DNA of 64,000 nt from Formicarius rufipectus (Eukaryota > Chordata > Aves > Passeriformes > Formicariidae). A program made the position numbers and the translations under genes. Position 1 is the first letter of the stretch. Each line of letters begins with the position of its first letter. The notes below the pieces were generated by a model. That model was not told the DNA's origin. It saw only the letters and a program-made list of their open reading frames with translations, and searched no databases. The stretch spans positions 62,001 through 126,000 of the forward strand of contig VXAU01001833.1 in assembly GCA_013399695.1 (NCBI GenBank). Reading direction: 5' to 3'. Of the stretch, positions 49,490 through 62,524 are shown one piece after another.

Positions 49490-52400
49490 TAAAATAACAT
49501 GTCAATGAAAAGACAAAGCCTTAGTTTTGTAAGCATTTGCTAATTATTTTTAGGAAATGAGCACAGTCATAGCAGTCTCTCTGAACTAGAAGAACTCATA
49601 TCTCACCCTAGGATAAATATACTTTTCTGGAGTGAGAGTCACTAACTGCCTTTTACTCAAAACCCCTATTTTTTTTTTTCAGGGGGAAAAAAAAAGGGTA
49701 AAAGAAGCAGGGTCCAACAATAAGCTCCTAAAAAAATTACAGTGCAAGATATTTTTCCTTGAGGCATGAGATTAAATCTGTTGAAGCAGAGGAGAGAATG
49801 AAATGTCATTGCCCCATTTCTGACTATGAATGCCTGAATAAAAGGTAGAGAAGTGTCTCCATAAGTATGTGCTGAATCCTGTCTGGCTTTTGTATGTAAG
49901 GGAAATCTGTGGGAGGAGCCTATGGAACGAGATGGTAAGAAATCCAGTTTGTTGTCTAGAAAGGACTACACTGAGCTAAAGACTCACCTGATTAGCCACA
50001 CCATGTGGTGGGATAATGTAAGTCTTTCAGGGCAACTCCAGAACACCACCTAGTAGGCTCCTACAGACTGGCCATAGCAGGGCCATGTGCCTCAAAATCT
50101 CTTACATTTCAAGGTGGGGTTGCAGATTTTGAGGGTTTATTGGTGATTTAATCTAGTTGATTTTGTCCCTTGCTTCAGTTCAAAATAAGCTTTTAGCTTG
50201 CAATGCTGCACTGGCCACAAAAACATTTCTGTTTACCTATCTACACATTAAGAGTCATATTGGTGTGTTGAGATAAACAGATTTCAAATGCTAATTGCTA
50301 TTATAGTCATTAACTGCACAAATATCACTGTCACTTCTTCACAAAAACACCACTTAGATTTCTTACCATGTCATAAATATTTGGATATGAGAGGGGTTGG
50401 TTTATATACCACAAGAACAATATAGTTTTGCAGTGATTATCCAAAATACCTCCTTGAAGGAAAGCACAAGTCAAGCTGCTGTTGCTGGCAGGGTTGTACC
50501 CACCTTATGGACGTACAGAGCCCCTGCAATAAGCTTAATACAGCTTTTACAGAGAAGGTAGAGTATTTTATATTGTTCCTTCTCCTAATTTCTTATCTCA
50601 CATTCTTTTCACTGGTGAGAATTTCTTGGTGTTCCTCTGACTCCATCTTGCTATTGAAGCAGCAGAAGAACAGAAGCAGCAATGCCCTTCTTACAGACAA
50701 TAACAATTAAGAAGAGGAAAAATCTCAGCTCACAGTATCACTTTCATAATAGTGTAATCAAGAAGGATTTACAATGAATAATAACCTTGAGTTTTTTTGT
50801 ATAGTTTTGAGTTGATTTTTTTTAAATGAAACAATTACTTGCAAAATTTTCCAAAACAAAACCTATCAGTTTTCCCCCATATAATTCCTTTTATGAGTAG
50901 AAATGTATCATTACCTTTGACAGAGTCTGAGTGTGTTCACACTTGCCTTTGCACAGCTACTTGAGCTTTCTACAGCAGTAGCAGGTAAGATGAGGGTCAG
51001 TAACCAGAAATTGGGGTCAGTTTTCCAGATGTCGCATTACACAGCTCAATCACTAGCTCTTTCTAGAATGCTTCATCTAAAAACATTAAAGTTTAGCTGC
51101 CTTTTAAAGCAAGGTCACTCAGTTTCTCCAGATTCAGTCTCCATCCTGTGACTTTTTACACAAAGACTCACATATGATTTGCTCGCAGTTGTTTCTTAGC
51201 ACATGAATGGGCTTAGCTTGTTGGCAGGCAATTTGAATATTGATAGAAAGTGGAAACAATGCTGAATTAATGCTCCAATCTAGTGTCTTCTTAATTTAAA
51301 GAAGAGGGTATTGAACCTGAAAAAAAGATACAATATCACAGCACTATTTCTACTGTGGGAATTTTACATACAAGTTGCAATAAATGTGTGCAATTCAGAA
51401 AGCATATTTTCCTGCTGTCAGGGGTGGGGGGAGTGGGGGAGAGATAAAAACACAAAGTAATTGGATTACAAACAGAGCAATAGCAAAGAAACACTTGTTC
51501 ACAATGTGTGAAGCTACAGGGAAAACAGAACTTTCCCTGCTGTGCTGTAACGTTTGATTTTTCCCTTGGGGAAATCCCAAGCCCTGGGCTCTTTTCCTCA
51601 TGGAGGATTGCAGAAGGCTCCATAGGGAGCTGATGCACAGAGAGCTGCTGCAGCCAGCCAGGGGTGAAGGGCACAGGCAAAGACAGGACTGAAATATCTG
51701 TATGACGTGACTCAGAGGAAACCCATGTAGCCAGCTCCTGTTTATTTGCATGCTAGTCTTCAAACTAGTCTATATTTTTCATGAAAGTTATAAAATAACA
51801 AAGCCTTGAAATATAGTCGTTTGGTGACATCAGAGCAGTGAGGTACAGCTGCTTGCCATTGCTGTCCAGATGATTTGTGCTTTTCATTACAGCAATATGA
51901 TAATAAAATTGGAGTCCGGAGAAGGAAAATGACAGACAAAGGCAGACGCTTGCCAGTAGTGTGGTATAACAAAGTCCCTTTCTCTGTCTGGAAATATAAG
52001 ACTTTTACATCAGTAGAAAGCTATTTAGTCCATTCTCATTAAATTTATTGGTAGGGTGACTTTAGATAGGTCTGACGGAACGATTCGGTAAAGCTGGCCA
52101 CTGCATTTCTGTGTCTTTTTTTCAAACACTGAAATGGCCCATCAGGCAGTAAACCTGGCTTGAGTGGTCAGCTTCAGCAATTAGTGGGAGAAAATAGCCA
52201 GAAGATGCTGAGGTCTGCAAAGCAATTCCTTTGTCTATTTTTAATCACACCTTTCTGGAAAGACACTGAAACTCTGAGAATGTGCTGCCATGGGATTCAA
52301 GCTCCATCATTTTTAAGGATCTCTACTAGGGAAAAAAGGAACACAAGAAACAAAAGTTACATAGCTTGGGTAGAGGGGAGAGATTTGACCATTGTTTAAA

Positions 52401-53211
52401 ACAGAATAATAAGAAATTGAAAAGAAGAGAGTCAATGTTTTTTCAGTGGAAAAAAAGCTGATGTCCAGCTCACAGCAATTTGTCACATTGATTTGCAGGA
52501 AAGTTATGTGAGCAAAACTGCAAGGAGGGGTCAGATAGTGCTTGAGAGGGATTTTTAATGAAAGGGGATATTTCAGAAGCAGAAACAGAACACTAGCCCC
52601 TTAGGTATACACTTGTGATGAAATAATGTAATAACTCAGGAAGTCAGGAACCAGGGGCAGAATGATGCATTGCACATGATAGAAACATACCTTATACGAT
52701 GGCACGAGCATGAGCGATGTAGGGTCGAGCTGTTGACATTGTGCTAAATCTCGTGTGGCTTTTTAAGTGCACAGTAGTCATTCCTCCCTCCATTAGGGAA
52801 TCTTCAGGGAATAGGGACCCAAACCTTTGGCACAGAGAATAAAACAAGGCCATGCCTTGCTGCAGCATGGCAGGAACAATAGGGTTGCTCAAAGCCTGCA
52901 GTGCTTCAACCCCAGCAGGGTTGCTTTCCAGGGAGCAGTGACATGGTCCATCCTGGCCTCACTTCAGCCCTTGGCTGTTCTCATATATTGCTTTTCTTGC
53001 TCACTGATCCATGTCTCTTCCCAGACCTTGAGGGACTGAACCTGCAATACATCTCTGAGTGGGGCCTGATTTTCCAGAAAATTGTCAAACTGGTATTTTG
53101 ATCTCCACATCTGTCACTGCACTGTTTTAGTTGACATGGCATTTTTCAGTCTGATTTCAGTTGCTGTTGATGGCTTTGAAATTATCAACATTTGTTTCAA
53201 CTGGAAAGCCT
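49490..53211. other. AT-rich DNA, no gene seen
   Basis: Frames such as 51336-51763 (minus) lack motifs and splice context. No repeat boundary was recognised until the CR1 starting near 53.2 kb. Confidence 0.5.
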
Positions 53212-53658
53212 GTTCAATAAGGCTGAGTGTCAGGTCCTGCACTTTAGCCACAACAACCCCCTGTAGTGGTACAAGGTGGGACAGAGTGGCTGGTCAGTGA
53301 TCAGGCAGAAAGGGATCTGGGGGTTCTGGTTGACAGGAGGTTGAACATGAGTCAGTGTGTACCCAGGCGGCCAAGAAGGTCAGGGGCATCCTGGCCTGTG
53401 TCAGGAATAGTGTGGCCAGCAGGACCAGGGAAGTGATCCTTCCCCTTTACTCGGCACTGGTGAGGCCACACTTTGAGTGCCATGCCCAGTTCTGGGCCCC
53501 TCAATTTAGGAAGGATATTCAGGTGCTGGAGCAGGTCCAAAGAAGGGTAACCAGGCTGGTAAAGGGTCTGGAGCACAAGTCCTTACAAGGAGCAGCTGAG
53601 GGAGCTGGGGCCATTCAGCCTGCAGAAGAGAAGGCTCAGGGGAGATCTTATCACTCTG
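53212..53658 (+). mobile_element. CR1 LINE, plus strand, first part (3' end of reverse transcriptase plus start of 3' UTR)
   Basis: The segment begins near ggctgagtgtcaggtcctgc, a common CR1 stretch. It carries the C-terminal reverse-transcriptase region in an open frame (LPLYSALVRPHFECHAQFWAP and EQVQRRVTRLVKGLEH are CR1 hallmarks), then the CR1 3' sequence to cttatcactctg. It is 5'-truncated, as CR1 copies usually are. The element is interrupted at 53658 by a SINE-like insertion and resumes at 54073/54084. The frame is not intact beyond this segment. Confidence 0.9.
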
Positions 53659-54072
53659 TTGTTGTTGGCTGGACTTCGCGAACGAAGATCTTGGGATAAG
53701 CCTGCGCAGTGGATTTTTTAGGTGAGGCACAGTGTGCGCGGAACTGGCCCCACCCCCTTTACTCCTGAGGTTCATTTTGCCACGGCCGAGCAGCTCGAAC
53801 AGTGACAGCGAGTTCCTCGGGATTCGAACCGGCGTCCTCAGAGGAGGAGCCGGCTCCAGAGGCGGCGACTTAGACCATTCGGCCAACACCCACCGCCCAT
53901 TTCAGATTAACATTGAAGAAAAAAAAACAACAAACAGCAAAGCAATAATGTCAGGTTGTTGAGCAATCCTGGGAGCCCACGTGGGTCAGAGCACCAGGGG
54001 AAGACCTCACCTTTTCTTCTCTGCCACCAAATGTGGCACTGCAACCATGCCTGCAACATGAGCTGGGGCAGG
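53659..54072 (-). mobile_element. SINE-like element, copy A, inserted into CR1 (RNA polymerase III boxes on minus strand)
   Basis: The 414-bp insertion is flanked by an exact 11-bp duplication, TTATCACTCTG (53648-53658 and 54073-54083), and the CR1 reads on smoothly if it and one duplicate are removed. On the minus strand it has an A-box-like TGGCCGAATGG (53875-53885) and an exact B-box GGTTCGAATCC (53820-53830), 55 bp apart. That spacing suits a tRNA with a long variable arm, and an inverted repeat TCCTC...GAGGA lies between. Its minus-strand end is a CAACAACAA tail next to the duplication, preceded by a small hairpin, CTTCG-loop-CGAAG. The boxes lie about 190 bp from the opposite end, which is unusual for a SINE. 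I do not name the family. Confidence 0.75.
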
Positions 54073-54083
54073 TTATCACTCTG

Positions 54084-54401
54084 TACAACTACCTGAAAGG
54101 AGGGTGTAGCTGGTGGGGGTTGCTCTCTTTTCCCAGGCAATTAGTTACATGACAAGAGGGCACAGTCTTAAGCTGTGCCAGGGGAGGTTTGGGTTAGACC
54201 TTAGGAAGAAGTTCTTCAGACAGAGTGACTGGGCATTGGAGTGGGCTGCCCAGGGAGGTGGTGGAGTCACGGTCCCTGGAGGTATTTAAGAAGAGACTGG
54301 ATGTGGCACTGAGTGACATTGTCTAGTTGACAGGGTGATGTTGGGTCACATGGGGGACTTGATGATCTCAGAGGTTTTTCCAACCTAGTTGATTCTGTGT
54401 T
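54084..54401 (+). mobile_element. CR1 LINE, plus strand, remaining 3' part
   Basis: The CR1 interrupted at 53658 continues with tacaactacctgaaaggag, gccaggggaggtttgggtta, the ggctgcccagggaggtggtgg block and gatctcagaggtttttccaacctagttgattctgtg. Every block is in CR1 consensus order. The terminal 8-bp repeat typical of CR1 is degraded. Confidence 0.9.
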
Positions 54402-57400
54402 CCTGGGAGAAGAAATAGCTTATCTGAGCAGTATTCTGAAATGAGCAAGAGTGCTGTGATGGTGCCAGGTGAGAGAGGAAAATCACACCTGAGTGTGGAC
54501 CATAACATTTCTAGGTACTGGAGCAGTACCCAGAATAAGCTCCTGGATACTCAGAAGCAGTGAATGAGCCAAGTTACTGCTGGACAATTTCTTGCCACAT
54601 ATTCAAATGTTCCACCTAATTTAGTGTTCAGTGTGTTGTCATTTTATGGTTTGGCAAAGGGACATTGGGAAAAGCACCACAAGTGTTTTGCTTTAAGTTG
54701 GGGTATGCTACAGATGTCATTTAAACACTTGTACTGTGAGGAGGCAGAGGTTTGTAGAAGAATATTAAAGACTGTGAAGCACCAGATAGAAAATGAGGAC
54801 TTGTGAGTGCTCCTAACACACTCAGGCCATACAGCAATACAGCAAATTGCTATACATACTGTGCCAGCACATTTTCAATTACCTCTGTGGGTTTAAATTA
54901 TCTGCACAGAGTATTTATTCTCATTAGATAATTGTGGTTAATAAATGTCTATCTGAATACTCTAATGGCCACATGATTGCTAAAGTGTTGAGTTTGGCAA
55001 GCAGAATTTGCCTCTGGCACTTTATCCAAATAAGATGGAGGAAGTAAAATATAGTAGGGGATGTTGTAAAACAGGGGATGAATGGAAAAATAAATATTTC
55101 TCTTGCACCATTTCACAATAGTTTAGTTTACAAAGCAGATTAAACAAACTGAAATCCATTAAAAAAATAACAAGCATATGTCTGAGAAAGTAATTTTATA
55201 TACTAGAATCAGACAACAAAATAGTTTCCATTTACAACTACATATGCAGCCTAATCCTTGTAATTTTCATAGCATTCTGCAAACTAACTCATGACCACTT
55301 CAGAAATATCCTTTTCTTCACTGAACTGGCATAAAACTATACTGACTTTAAAACCACCATTTAAAAACGGAACCACATGTTTTTGTTTTCTTTTTTTTTT
55401 TTTTTTCTTCTTTTTTTTCCCCCCCCAGAATTTTAGAACTGGGAGATTGTTAAAACTACAGGTCTTGGGGTTTTTTTCCTCCTTTCATCTCTTTGTAGTA
55501 AGGCCACTTGCTTACTGAACATTATGACCCAAGACAGCTGTGTTTATTTCTTTTTCTAAACTACATCTTTCACAGTAGTAGCTAGACAAAAAACGTATAA
55601 AACTCTTTCATTAGGCCAAAAATTCTTGTTCTCTCTTAATTCAACTTTAGAAAACGTAGTGATTTCCTTGTAGTCTTAGCAGCTCATAAAGAGGAAAAAA
55701 TCTGTAGGATACTTTAAAGTATTTTCCAAGTTATTTCTATAAAGACATAGAAAAGTAGCAGACCAGTCACTAGCCATGAAATGCAGCTGACTTAATGGAG
55801 TCTGTGTAAATGCCAACGATCATTAATGCCTGTTGAATAATAGGGCATACATGAATAATCCACTTCTTTCTATACATAAAATCATGTGGGCTAATGTGCA
55901 CTTCAAGGTTTTCAACATCCTAGTCAATCTTATCTTGATCCCTGTCCTTCTGCATAAGACATCAGCCACATTCTACCTTGAGCTCTTCTAAAAGCAAACA
56001 TCAGCTCAGGAGAGTGAATAGAAGACAATGTCTCATTGACCCTGGTAGAGTTACTTTACTTTGCTTTCAACAAACACTTGATTTCCATATACATTTTGTA
56101 TATATATGGCTCTGAGCAGACCTGTTACCTATTTGTGATACATTTTCCAGACACTTTTATTATCCTTGCATTATGGAATTTTGCAAGAAATAAACCACCC
56201 TGCAGAATTAACACAGAATATAATCTCTGCCACATGGGTCTCTAAGATGCTTCAAAAAACACAGTCAGGACCTCATACTCTCCTCTGAATGCTCCAATTT
56301 CTGTTTATTTATATAGCAATGCTGTTCTTCTCTGTACTCTATTAAGTTTTCCAAACACTTTTAAAAACACAGAGTCATCATTTTCTAAGTATTTTAAAGC
56401 CATTCATGCATTCTGCTCATATTCAGAAACACAATATCCTTCTTTAACTTTTGGTGAAGAATTATTTTGCCACACTACAGTCCCCCCAGAATAAGGAGTA
56501 ACAGATCGCTGTGCTGTCTGGGAGCTGAACAAACTTACACAGCTTCAGTTTTTTCTCTCTGCCTTCCTTCTGGAGTAAATCAGCATCCGTCTTTTTGGAG
56601 AGTGACTGTCAGTTCTCTCTTACCCCTAGCCCTAGAGGATGGACCTCCAATCTGTTCATCTCTGTGCTAACCTGCAAGTTCGTGCCCATCACTCTGCCTT
56701 GAGTAGCAGGTTGGAAGCAGCTAATTTTACAGCCTCAGATGATTTCTGTACACTCTGTGTGGCCAGGTTACCTTACAGTTCAGTTCTAAAAAGACCAAAT
56801 TGTCAACCTGTGTCAAGCCTGTCCTCTTGAGAAGTACGGGATCTGGCAAGGGTAATGTCTTGCCACCTGCAAAATGCTGCCCCCACTGTCACTGCAGCTT
56901 GTCATGGTGAAAAACTCATCATCAAACCCAACTGGCCCTGGTGGCAGGAAGCAGCAGGGATGGCCACTGGGGTCCTATGACTTCTGGAGTTAGCAGCATT
57001 TTCATCTCTGACTTCAGCACAGTCAGAATTTCAGCCACCAACTGAATTAGACAAGTTGTAGGAACTGCAGCTATCTGAAGCTCCTCCAATACTTGCAACT
57101 TTTTGTTTTGACATCATCTTCTGACATACACTTGCTTGATCTAGAGATCAACTGCCAGCTCTGGTGCCAGGATGCTCAGACATGCTGCAGCCCAGTCCCA
57201 CCTCACTACATGTGGTACTTGCAGAAAAAAGCTTGGCTGGAGGTGGTGAGACTGGAAGCAGACATATCTTTTCAGCACAGCATCATCACATCAACTTGCC
57301 TTGACTTCTAAAAAACCTCTTCACAGGCTTAGTTTTTATTGGAGCGGGACTGAGAAATAAAAGCATCAGGAATCTCTCTGCTCTTTGTTAGTGCTCACCA

Positions 57401-59113
57401 AAAGTAACCCTCCTCCTATGCTTCAGTCACTCCTTCTTAGCTGCTAATTAAAGCCTGAAATGTGAAAGATTGACTTCGTGCCCTGCCATAATCTCTCTAA
57501 CTCAGTCTTCCCCATACAGTTCACGTACCTATGCTTTGAGCTTTTCTTTTTTAAGCTACATTATGTAAAATATCCTCTACAGAAAAGTAAGTGTTTCTGG
57601 GCAGTAAGTTAACTACAAAGTGCAACTAAAATGTCTTTCATTAACAGCTTAGTAGTTTTAATTCCACATTGTTATTCATCTCTGTTGTGTGCATCATTGA
57701 TAAAAACATTATAGACATACGGCAGTAAAACTTGGATGAAGTATGATAAAAGTATGAACATGAGAAGAAAAAAAATACAAGAAAAGGGGGTACTGCAGAG
57801 AAGCACATTCATGGATTAGAAACAGAAGAAAACAAGATAAGAGGAATGGTTTCAGTTAATGAATTTTGTAAACGTTGGCTATTAAAATGCTTAGATGAAA
57901 ATGTGACTAGGAAAAAAAATTAGGAATCACTGTAATCATACAGAAAATAGTGTTTAATTTTATCAGCAGGTTTCTCCAGATAGCTGACAATGAAGGGTAA
58001 AGCATATCCCAACTGCTCTCCATGTATTATTAATATGTTTACAAATTTAACAATTTAATTGCACTGTCTTGCATCAGTTTCTCTCTTTTAAAAATGGTGA
58101 CATTGAAGGTGAGAATGAAACAAAATGTTTCATGCTGGTAAATGAGTCACCAGGGCAAAAACGATAAGGTCTCCCAAATACAACTGAAATACAGATAAAT
58201 TATAGGAAAGACTAACAAAGACATCTAACTTTTTAACGATGGCACATTCAGTGGACCTCCTGTATAGATTCCAGTGTGTGTTAAGTAACTTCTTCAGGTC
58301 TTTTAGGCCAGTGGAGCTCTGCATTATTGATGTCTGATGCTTACAGCAGCTTTCTGTCCCTTCCCCTGTCATATTCAGCTTTCTATTAAGCAGTCAAACC
58401 TGCCACTCGCTGGAGGTTTTCTTGTGAGAAGAACCAGATCACAATTGCATGATGTAGAAAACAACTATCTAGTCCAGAAACATTGTCCTTTTCACAAAGA
58501 AAAACCCATCAAGTTCAGAACACTGCAAGGGTATCAGTGAAATCCTGCAATCTGATACGTGGAATTTTTACTGTTGATTGCTGCAAGGCTGAGATTTCAT
58601 CTATCAGCTGGACTGCAGAATCCCTCCCCATGGCCAGGTAGGCGGGTATGTGGGGCAAAAGAACTCAGCTAGAAATGAAGCCAAGTATGGCGGGAGAAGA
58701 GGTCTATGTGGGCTTCTGTTCTAACTTTGATCAAACCAGTTTTAACATAATTTGGTTGACCAGAAATTAAATTCTGGAGGGACACATATGTAGATTTTGT
58801 TTCCTCAACACAAATTCATTTCAGGTCAACTTCAACAGATTTTTAGAGAAGTTATCTCTTACCTGTCTTTTGAACTGAAAAAAAATCCATGATTCCTATC
58901 CAAGTCCCTTCCTTCTTTTTTCTTAATTTTTTCCTCTTCACTTTTTAATGTAAACTTGCTTTCTTATTTGGACTGCCAGAGTGTAGTAGCTGTTACTCAG
59001 TTTCTGGTGCTTTTAATTTCCTCATATATACAAACTAAGTATCTATCTCCAAAAATACATGCAGGCTGGGAGCCCTTATTTAAAAATCCTGTTTGTAATG
59101 TTTTGGCAGCACC
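54402..59113. other. Intergenic or unassigned DNA, no gene seen
   Basis: It contains a poly(T)/poly(C) tract (about 55388-55427, T-runs ending in eight C). Other frames are short and without motif. Nothing else could be supported. Confidence 0.5.
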
Positions 59114-59440
59114 TTACCTGTCTAGAAGGCAGATAAACACCCAGCACTGGCCACTGCCTACCATGGGGCGTAAGAACATTGGCAGGATGATGTGAGGATG
59201 GGCAGTCAGCTGCTTCCTTTCATTCCAGCTGACCATAAAGTCATCCTCCTGCTTGGGAAACCCCTTGACTGGAAGGTGAAGAGTGAATTCACGAGCACTG
59301 CTCGGGGCTAGGGTCTCTGAGAAATGGCCATGCCCAAAGAGCTGCTTTGCAGCAGCAATGACAATCCAGGTTTCCATCTGGCACTTGCCTGTCAGGCTCT
59401 GCCTAGCCCTCAGACTCAGCTGATTTGTTAGGTGTCATAA
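59114..59440 (-). other. Protein-like open segment, minus strand, with a donor-like end (unassigned)
   Basis: About 105 minus-strand codons are open from just after a TGA near 59.43 kb to a good splice-donor-like acag/gtaagg at about 59116-59121. The residue mix is balanced (for example VKGFPKQEDDFMVSWNERKQ). No polypyrimidine acceptor precedes it and I do not recognise the family. On the plus strand the same DNA also has an acceptor-like tttcattccag. It may be an exon fragment, a pseudogene remnant or chance. Confidence 0.15.
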
Positions 59441-60599
59441 ATGGCATTGAAACAGATGGACATTAGTTCAGGCAGCAAAGACATCTTTTAAATTATGTTG
59501 CTCATAAAACTCTGTCCAAGTCCATTTGCAGTCAGTGGGAATTTTGCCACAGACTCGGGCAGGGCTTGATCAAACTCAGCTTCTGTGGATGTAGAGGAGC
59601 AAGATTTTCAGCCACCTTCCTTCAACACCTATCTGTCAGTAACTAAGGCTACAGGGATATTTTATCACTTGTTCACCACTGTGCTGGGTTAATTTTCAAG
59701 TTGATTCAGGGTGAGAGAGAAGCCAAAATCACCCAGCTGGAAAGATGAATTAAAGAGGAGTCACCACCAGCCAGATCTGGTGGCTTCTGTATTTCATCCA
59801 AGACTGGACCAGGACTGTCTTGTGATGTGCAGCATCAGTGCCTGTCCCCATTCTCCAGACCCAAGGGAAATAGTAACCAGCTGTCCAGCTACCTTGACCC
59901 TACACCCATTCCTCTTTCCTCCCTGCCCATGTCCTGAAAACACAGTCAGCATAAGAAGATTGTCAGCTGTTTTATCTACGTAGAATCTTGTAATATCTAT
60001 ATAAACAAATGAATATTGAGCCAGTGCATAATGTGGTGAGAATACATAGGTAAACCAAATAGATAAATTTGAAATGAATGCAGAAGACTGAGTTTGTTTC
60101 CCCGGTCCTGATTTTGGAGTCAAGATGAGCACCTGGGCTGTTCCTCCCCCAAAATCACCCCTTATCTCTCTCTTCCATGTTACCTCCAAAACGTAGTCAC
60201 AAGTGTAATCTGGATTTCTGATTCTAACTTATCTCATGGTACTTAGATTTAAGATTTTTTTTTTCCAGGAATTTTCTGCTGTCTTTTGCAACAATTAATG
60301 ATTTAGGAGACAACCAACTGTATGGGTAAGGCAGGGTAGCAGCAATCTGGGGAGCTGGCAGGTCACTGCCTTTGCCAAAGGAGGGAAGCCTGTACAGTTC
60401 CTTACATCTGTTATGACACTGATTGCCTGAGATCTCTACAGATTTTTTTGCTACAGTGGATTTCCTAGAAATTAACTTTATGCTGATCCACAGTACTGAC
60501 ACCATCTTGAAAAGTGTCACTGAAAGGAGTTAATTACAGGTAGTCACAGATCAACTGCAGCTTTGAGGCACAGAAAAATGCAACAGGAGGAATCCTGGT

Positions 60600-61060
60600 C
60601 CATCCTTCTGCACAAAGTGGGATCAGCTGTTTCTTATGAAACATTCATCCACTCTGCTTTGAAGCTTTCCAGTATCCCATGATCTTCCAAGGTAATTTGT
60701 TTTGAGGCTTTATTATCTTTATCACTGGAGAACTATTTCTAATATTGAACTGGATCTGTTCTGCTGGAGTTGCCTTTCTGCCTTTCTGCCTGCGCCCTCA
60801 TGACCAAGGGGAAAAAAGTATCTTCCTCTCTATAGCAAACTTCTAGATATCAGCGGACTTTCATAATAATTTTTGACATATTTTTACACAGATTGTTCAA
60901 CTTTTAGTATTTCCTTGAAGATTGTAGGTTTTCAAGTTTCTAATAATTATTGCTGTCTTCTTAATGTCTCCTTGGAAGTGTGATGCTTGAAACTGAGTGT
61001 TATGTTCTCACTGAGGTTGTACCAGTCCTTACTGGTGACTGTATCTGAGGGATGACTCAG
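60600..61060 (-). mobile_element. Old, degraded CR1 LINE fragment (minus strand)
   Basis: Plus-strand segments follow antisense CR1 order: agaactatttctaatattgaactggat, then aacttctagatatcagcg, then ttgaaactgagtgttatgttctcactgaggttgtaccagtcc, which corresponds to the CR1 actcgaggtgaggcc...cagcg block. Divergence is high. The call relies on remembered consensus order. Confidence 0.45.
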
Positions 61061-61194
61061 TCCATGGTGCAAGCCATTTTCCAAGTCATATATTTCTGAC
61101 TACATACTTGTTCTCTCTGATAAAACACTGTTCACCAATAATTCAGACCCCTTTTTGAGAGGCTGTTACATAACACACCTTGAGTCTATGACTG

Positions 61195-61743
61195 TGATTG
61201 GTAACAGGGAGCTTATAGGGGTGGCTTCTGTGAGATGTCAGAAGCTTTCTCTGTGTCTGACAGAGCCAATGCCAGCCAGCTACAAGCTGCATTCACTGCT
61301 GTCATGGAGGACTGTCTCCTGTGGGTGCAACCCCATGCTGGAGCAGGGGAAAAGTATGAGAAGTTCACCCCTTTGAGGAGGAAGGAATGGCAAGACACAA
61401 GGTGTGATGGACTGAAGTTCCCCATACTCCTGTGCTTCTGCAGGGGAGTAGGCAGAGAAAATCTGAAGTTAAGCCCACAGAGAAGTGAGAGGTGGGGGGG
61501 GATGGTGGTTTTAGTTTTTATTTTCTCATTATCCTACCCAGATTTGATTGATAATAAATTAATCTAATTTTCCCAAGATGAGTCTGTTTTGCCCATGAAG
61601 GTAACTGATGAGTGATCTCTCCCTGTCCTTATCTCAACCCATGAGCCTTTTCTTATATTTTCACATCGCTGCCCTGCTGAGGATGGGAGCAATAGAGCAG
61701 CTTTGGTGGGCACCCGGTGTCCAGCCACAGTCAACGCACCACA
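61195..61743 (+). mobile_element. ERV-type LTR, 3' portion, plus strand (partial; 5' end undefined)
   Basis: It contains a U3/R-like segment (gatgtcagaagctttctctg, then ggaggactgtctcctgtggg and tgctggagcaggg), a poly(A) signal AATAAA at 61553-61558, and a downstream U5 (tgagtctgttttgcccatga, ctccctgtccttatctc, cagccacagtcaacgc). It ends in accaca at 61743, the CA end expected of an LTR. The pattern matches a common bird LTR that I know by appearance. No internal viral genes adjoin it, and the flanking duplication was not located. Confidence 0.65.
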
Positions 61744-62380
61744 GTCCTGCTTGAAGTGACACCCTCTACTTGCGTTTACTGAGCTTTAATCTGTATTTTA
61801 GACTATTTTTCCAGGTTGTCAAGATTGACTTGGATTCAGCTGTCACCCTTCCCCTGTTCTTCCCAGACATCTGCACCTCCTTGCACCACACCATCTAGGC
61901 ACGTGATAGGCATAGTCTGTATTTCACTGTCTGTCATCAGTGAGACACTGAACAAAATCAGGTCTGGGGCACATATGCAGAGCCACTCTCTACAGAAACC
62001 TAGGCACGCATTAACCAGTTTTGTACCAACCCCATCACAGCTTCACCCAGACTACAGGTCTACAGAAGGGATGTGAGGGCATTTCTTGCCCTTATACACA
62101 TGATCCCTTTGTTGGAGTATGCTGGTGTGGATTCAGGTCTCATTAGACAAAATTAGAGTTAGGACCTGAGACCTCATGATGTTGTTTCTGAACATTCAAA
62201 GGCCCAAAACATTGAATGAGAGAGGAAACCTTCTCTGTGAGCCTTTTTTGATCTTCATCCTATTTTGTCTGATGTTTGTTACTCTTCCTGAGGCAATCCT
62301 TCATGACAGTCAACTTTGAGTTAATTCATGTTCAATGACTATTAATACAACAAAGGATAACGGACAACACAGTCAACAGC
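61744..62380. other. Intergenic DNA, no gene seen
   Basis: No motif-bearing frame or repeat boundary was recognised. Confidence 0.5.
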
Positions 62381-62500
62381 TGTGTAGATGTGGCACTTAG
62401 GGTCATGGTTTAGTGGTGGACTTGACAGTGTTAGTTTAATGATTGGACTAAATGGTCCTAAAGGTCGTTTCCAACCAAAGTGATTGTATGATTCTATGAA
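62381..62500 (+). mobile_element. CR1 LINE 3' end, plus strand (heavily 5'-truncated)
   Basis: About 120 bp from gtgtagatgtggcacttagg through ggtttagtggtggacttg, and the terminal ttccaaccaaagtgattgt, to the characteristic gattctatgaa tail of CR1. Confidence 0.9.
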
Positions 62501-62524
62501 TTCTGAGAGGGCTTACTCAGCCTG

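Noticed and set aside
53355..53699. 114-codon frame as a host gene
   Set aside because: It is the C-terminal reverse-transcriptase remnant of a CR1 LINE and runs into the inserted SINE-like element.
53820..53885. Possible tRNA gene (A and B boxes)
   Set aside because: Arms do not fold into a complete cloverleaf, and the same sequence recurs at 62687-62752 inside the repeat, so it is a tRNA-derived part of a retroelement.
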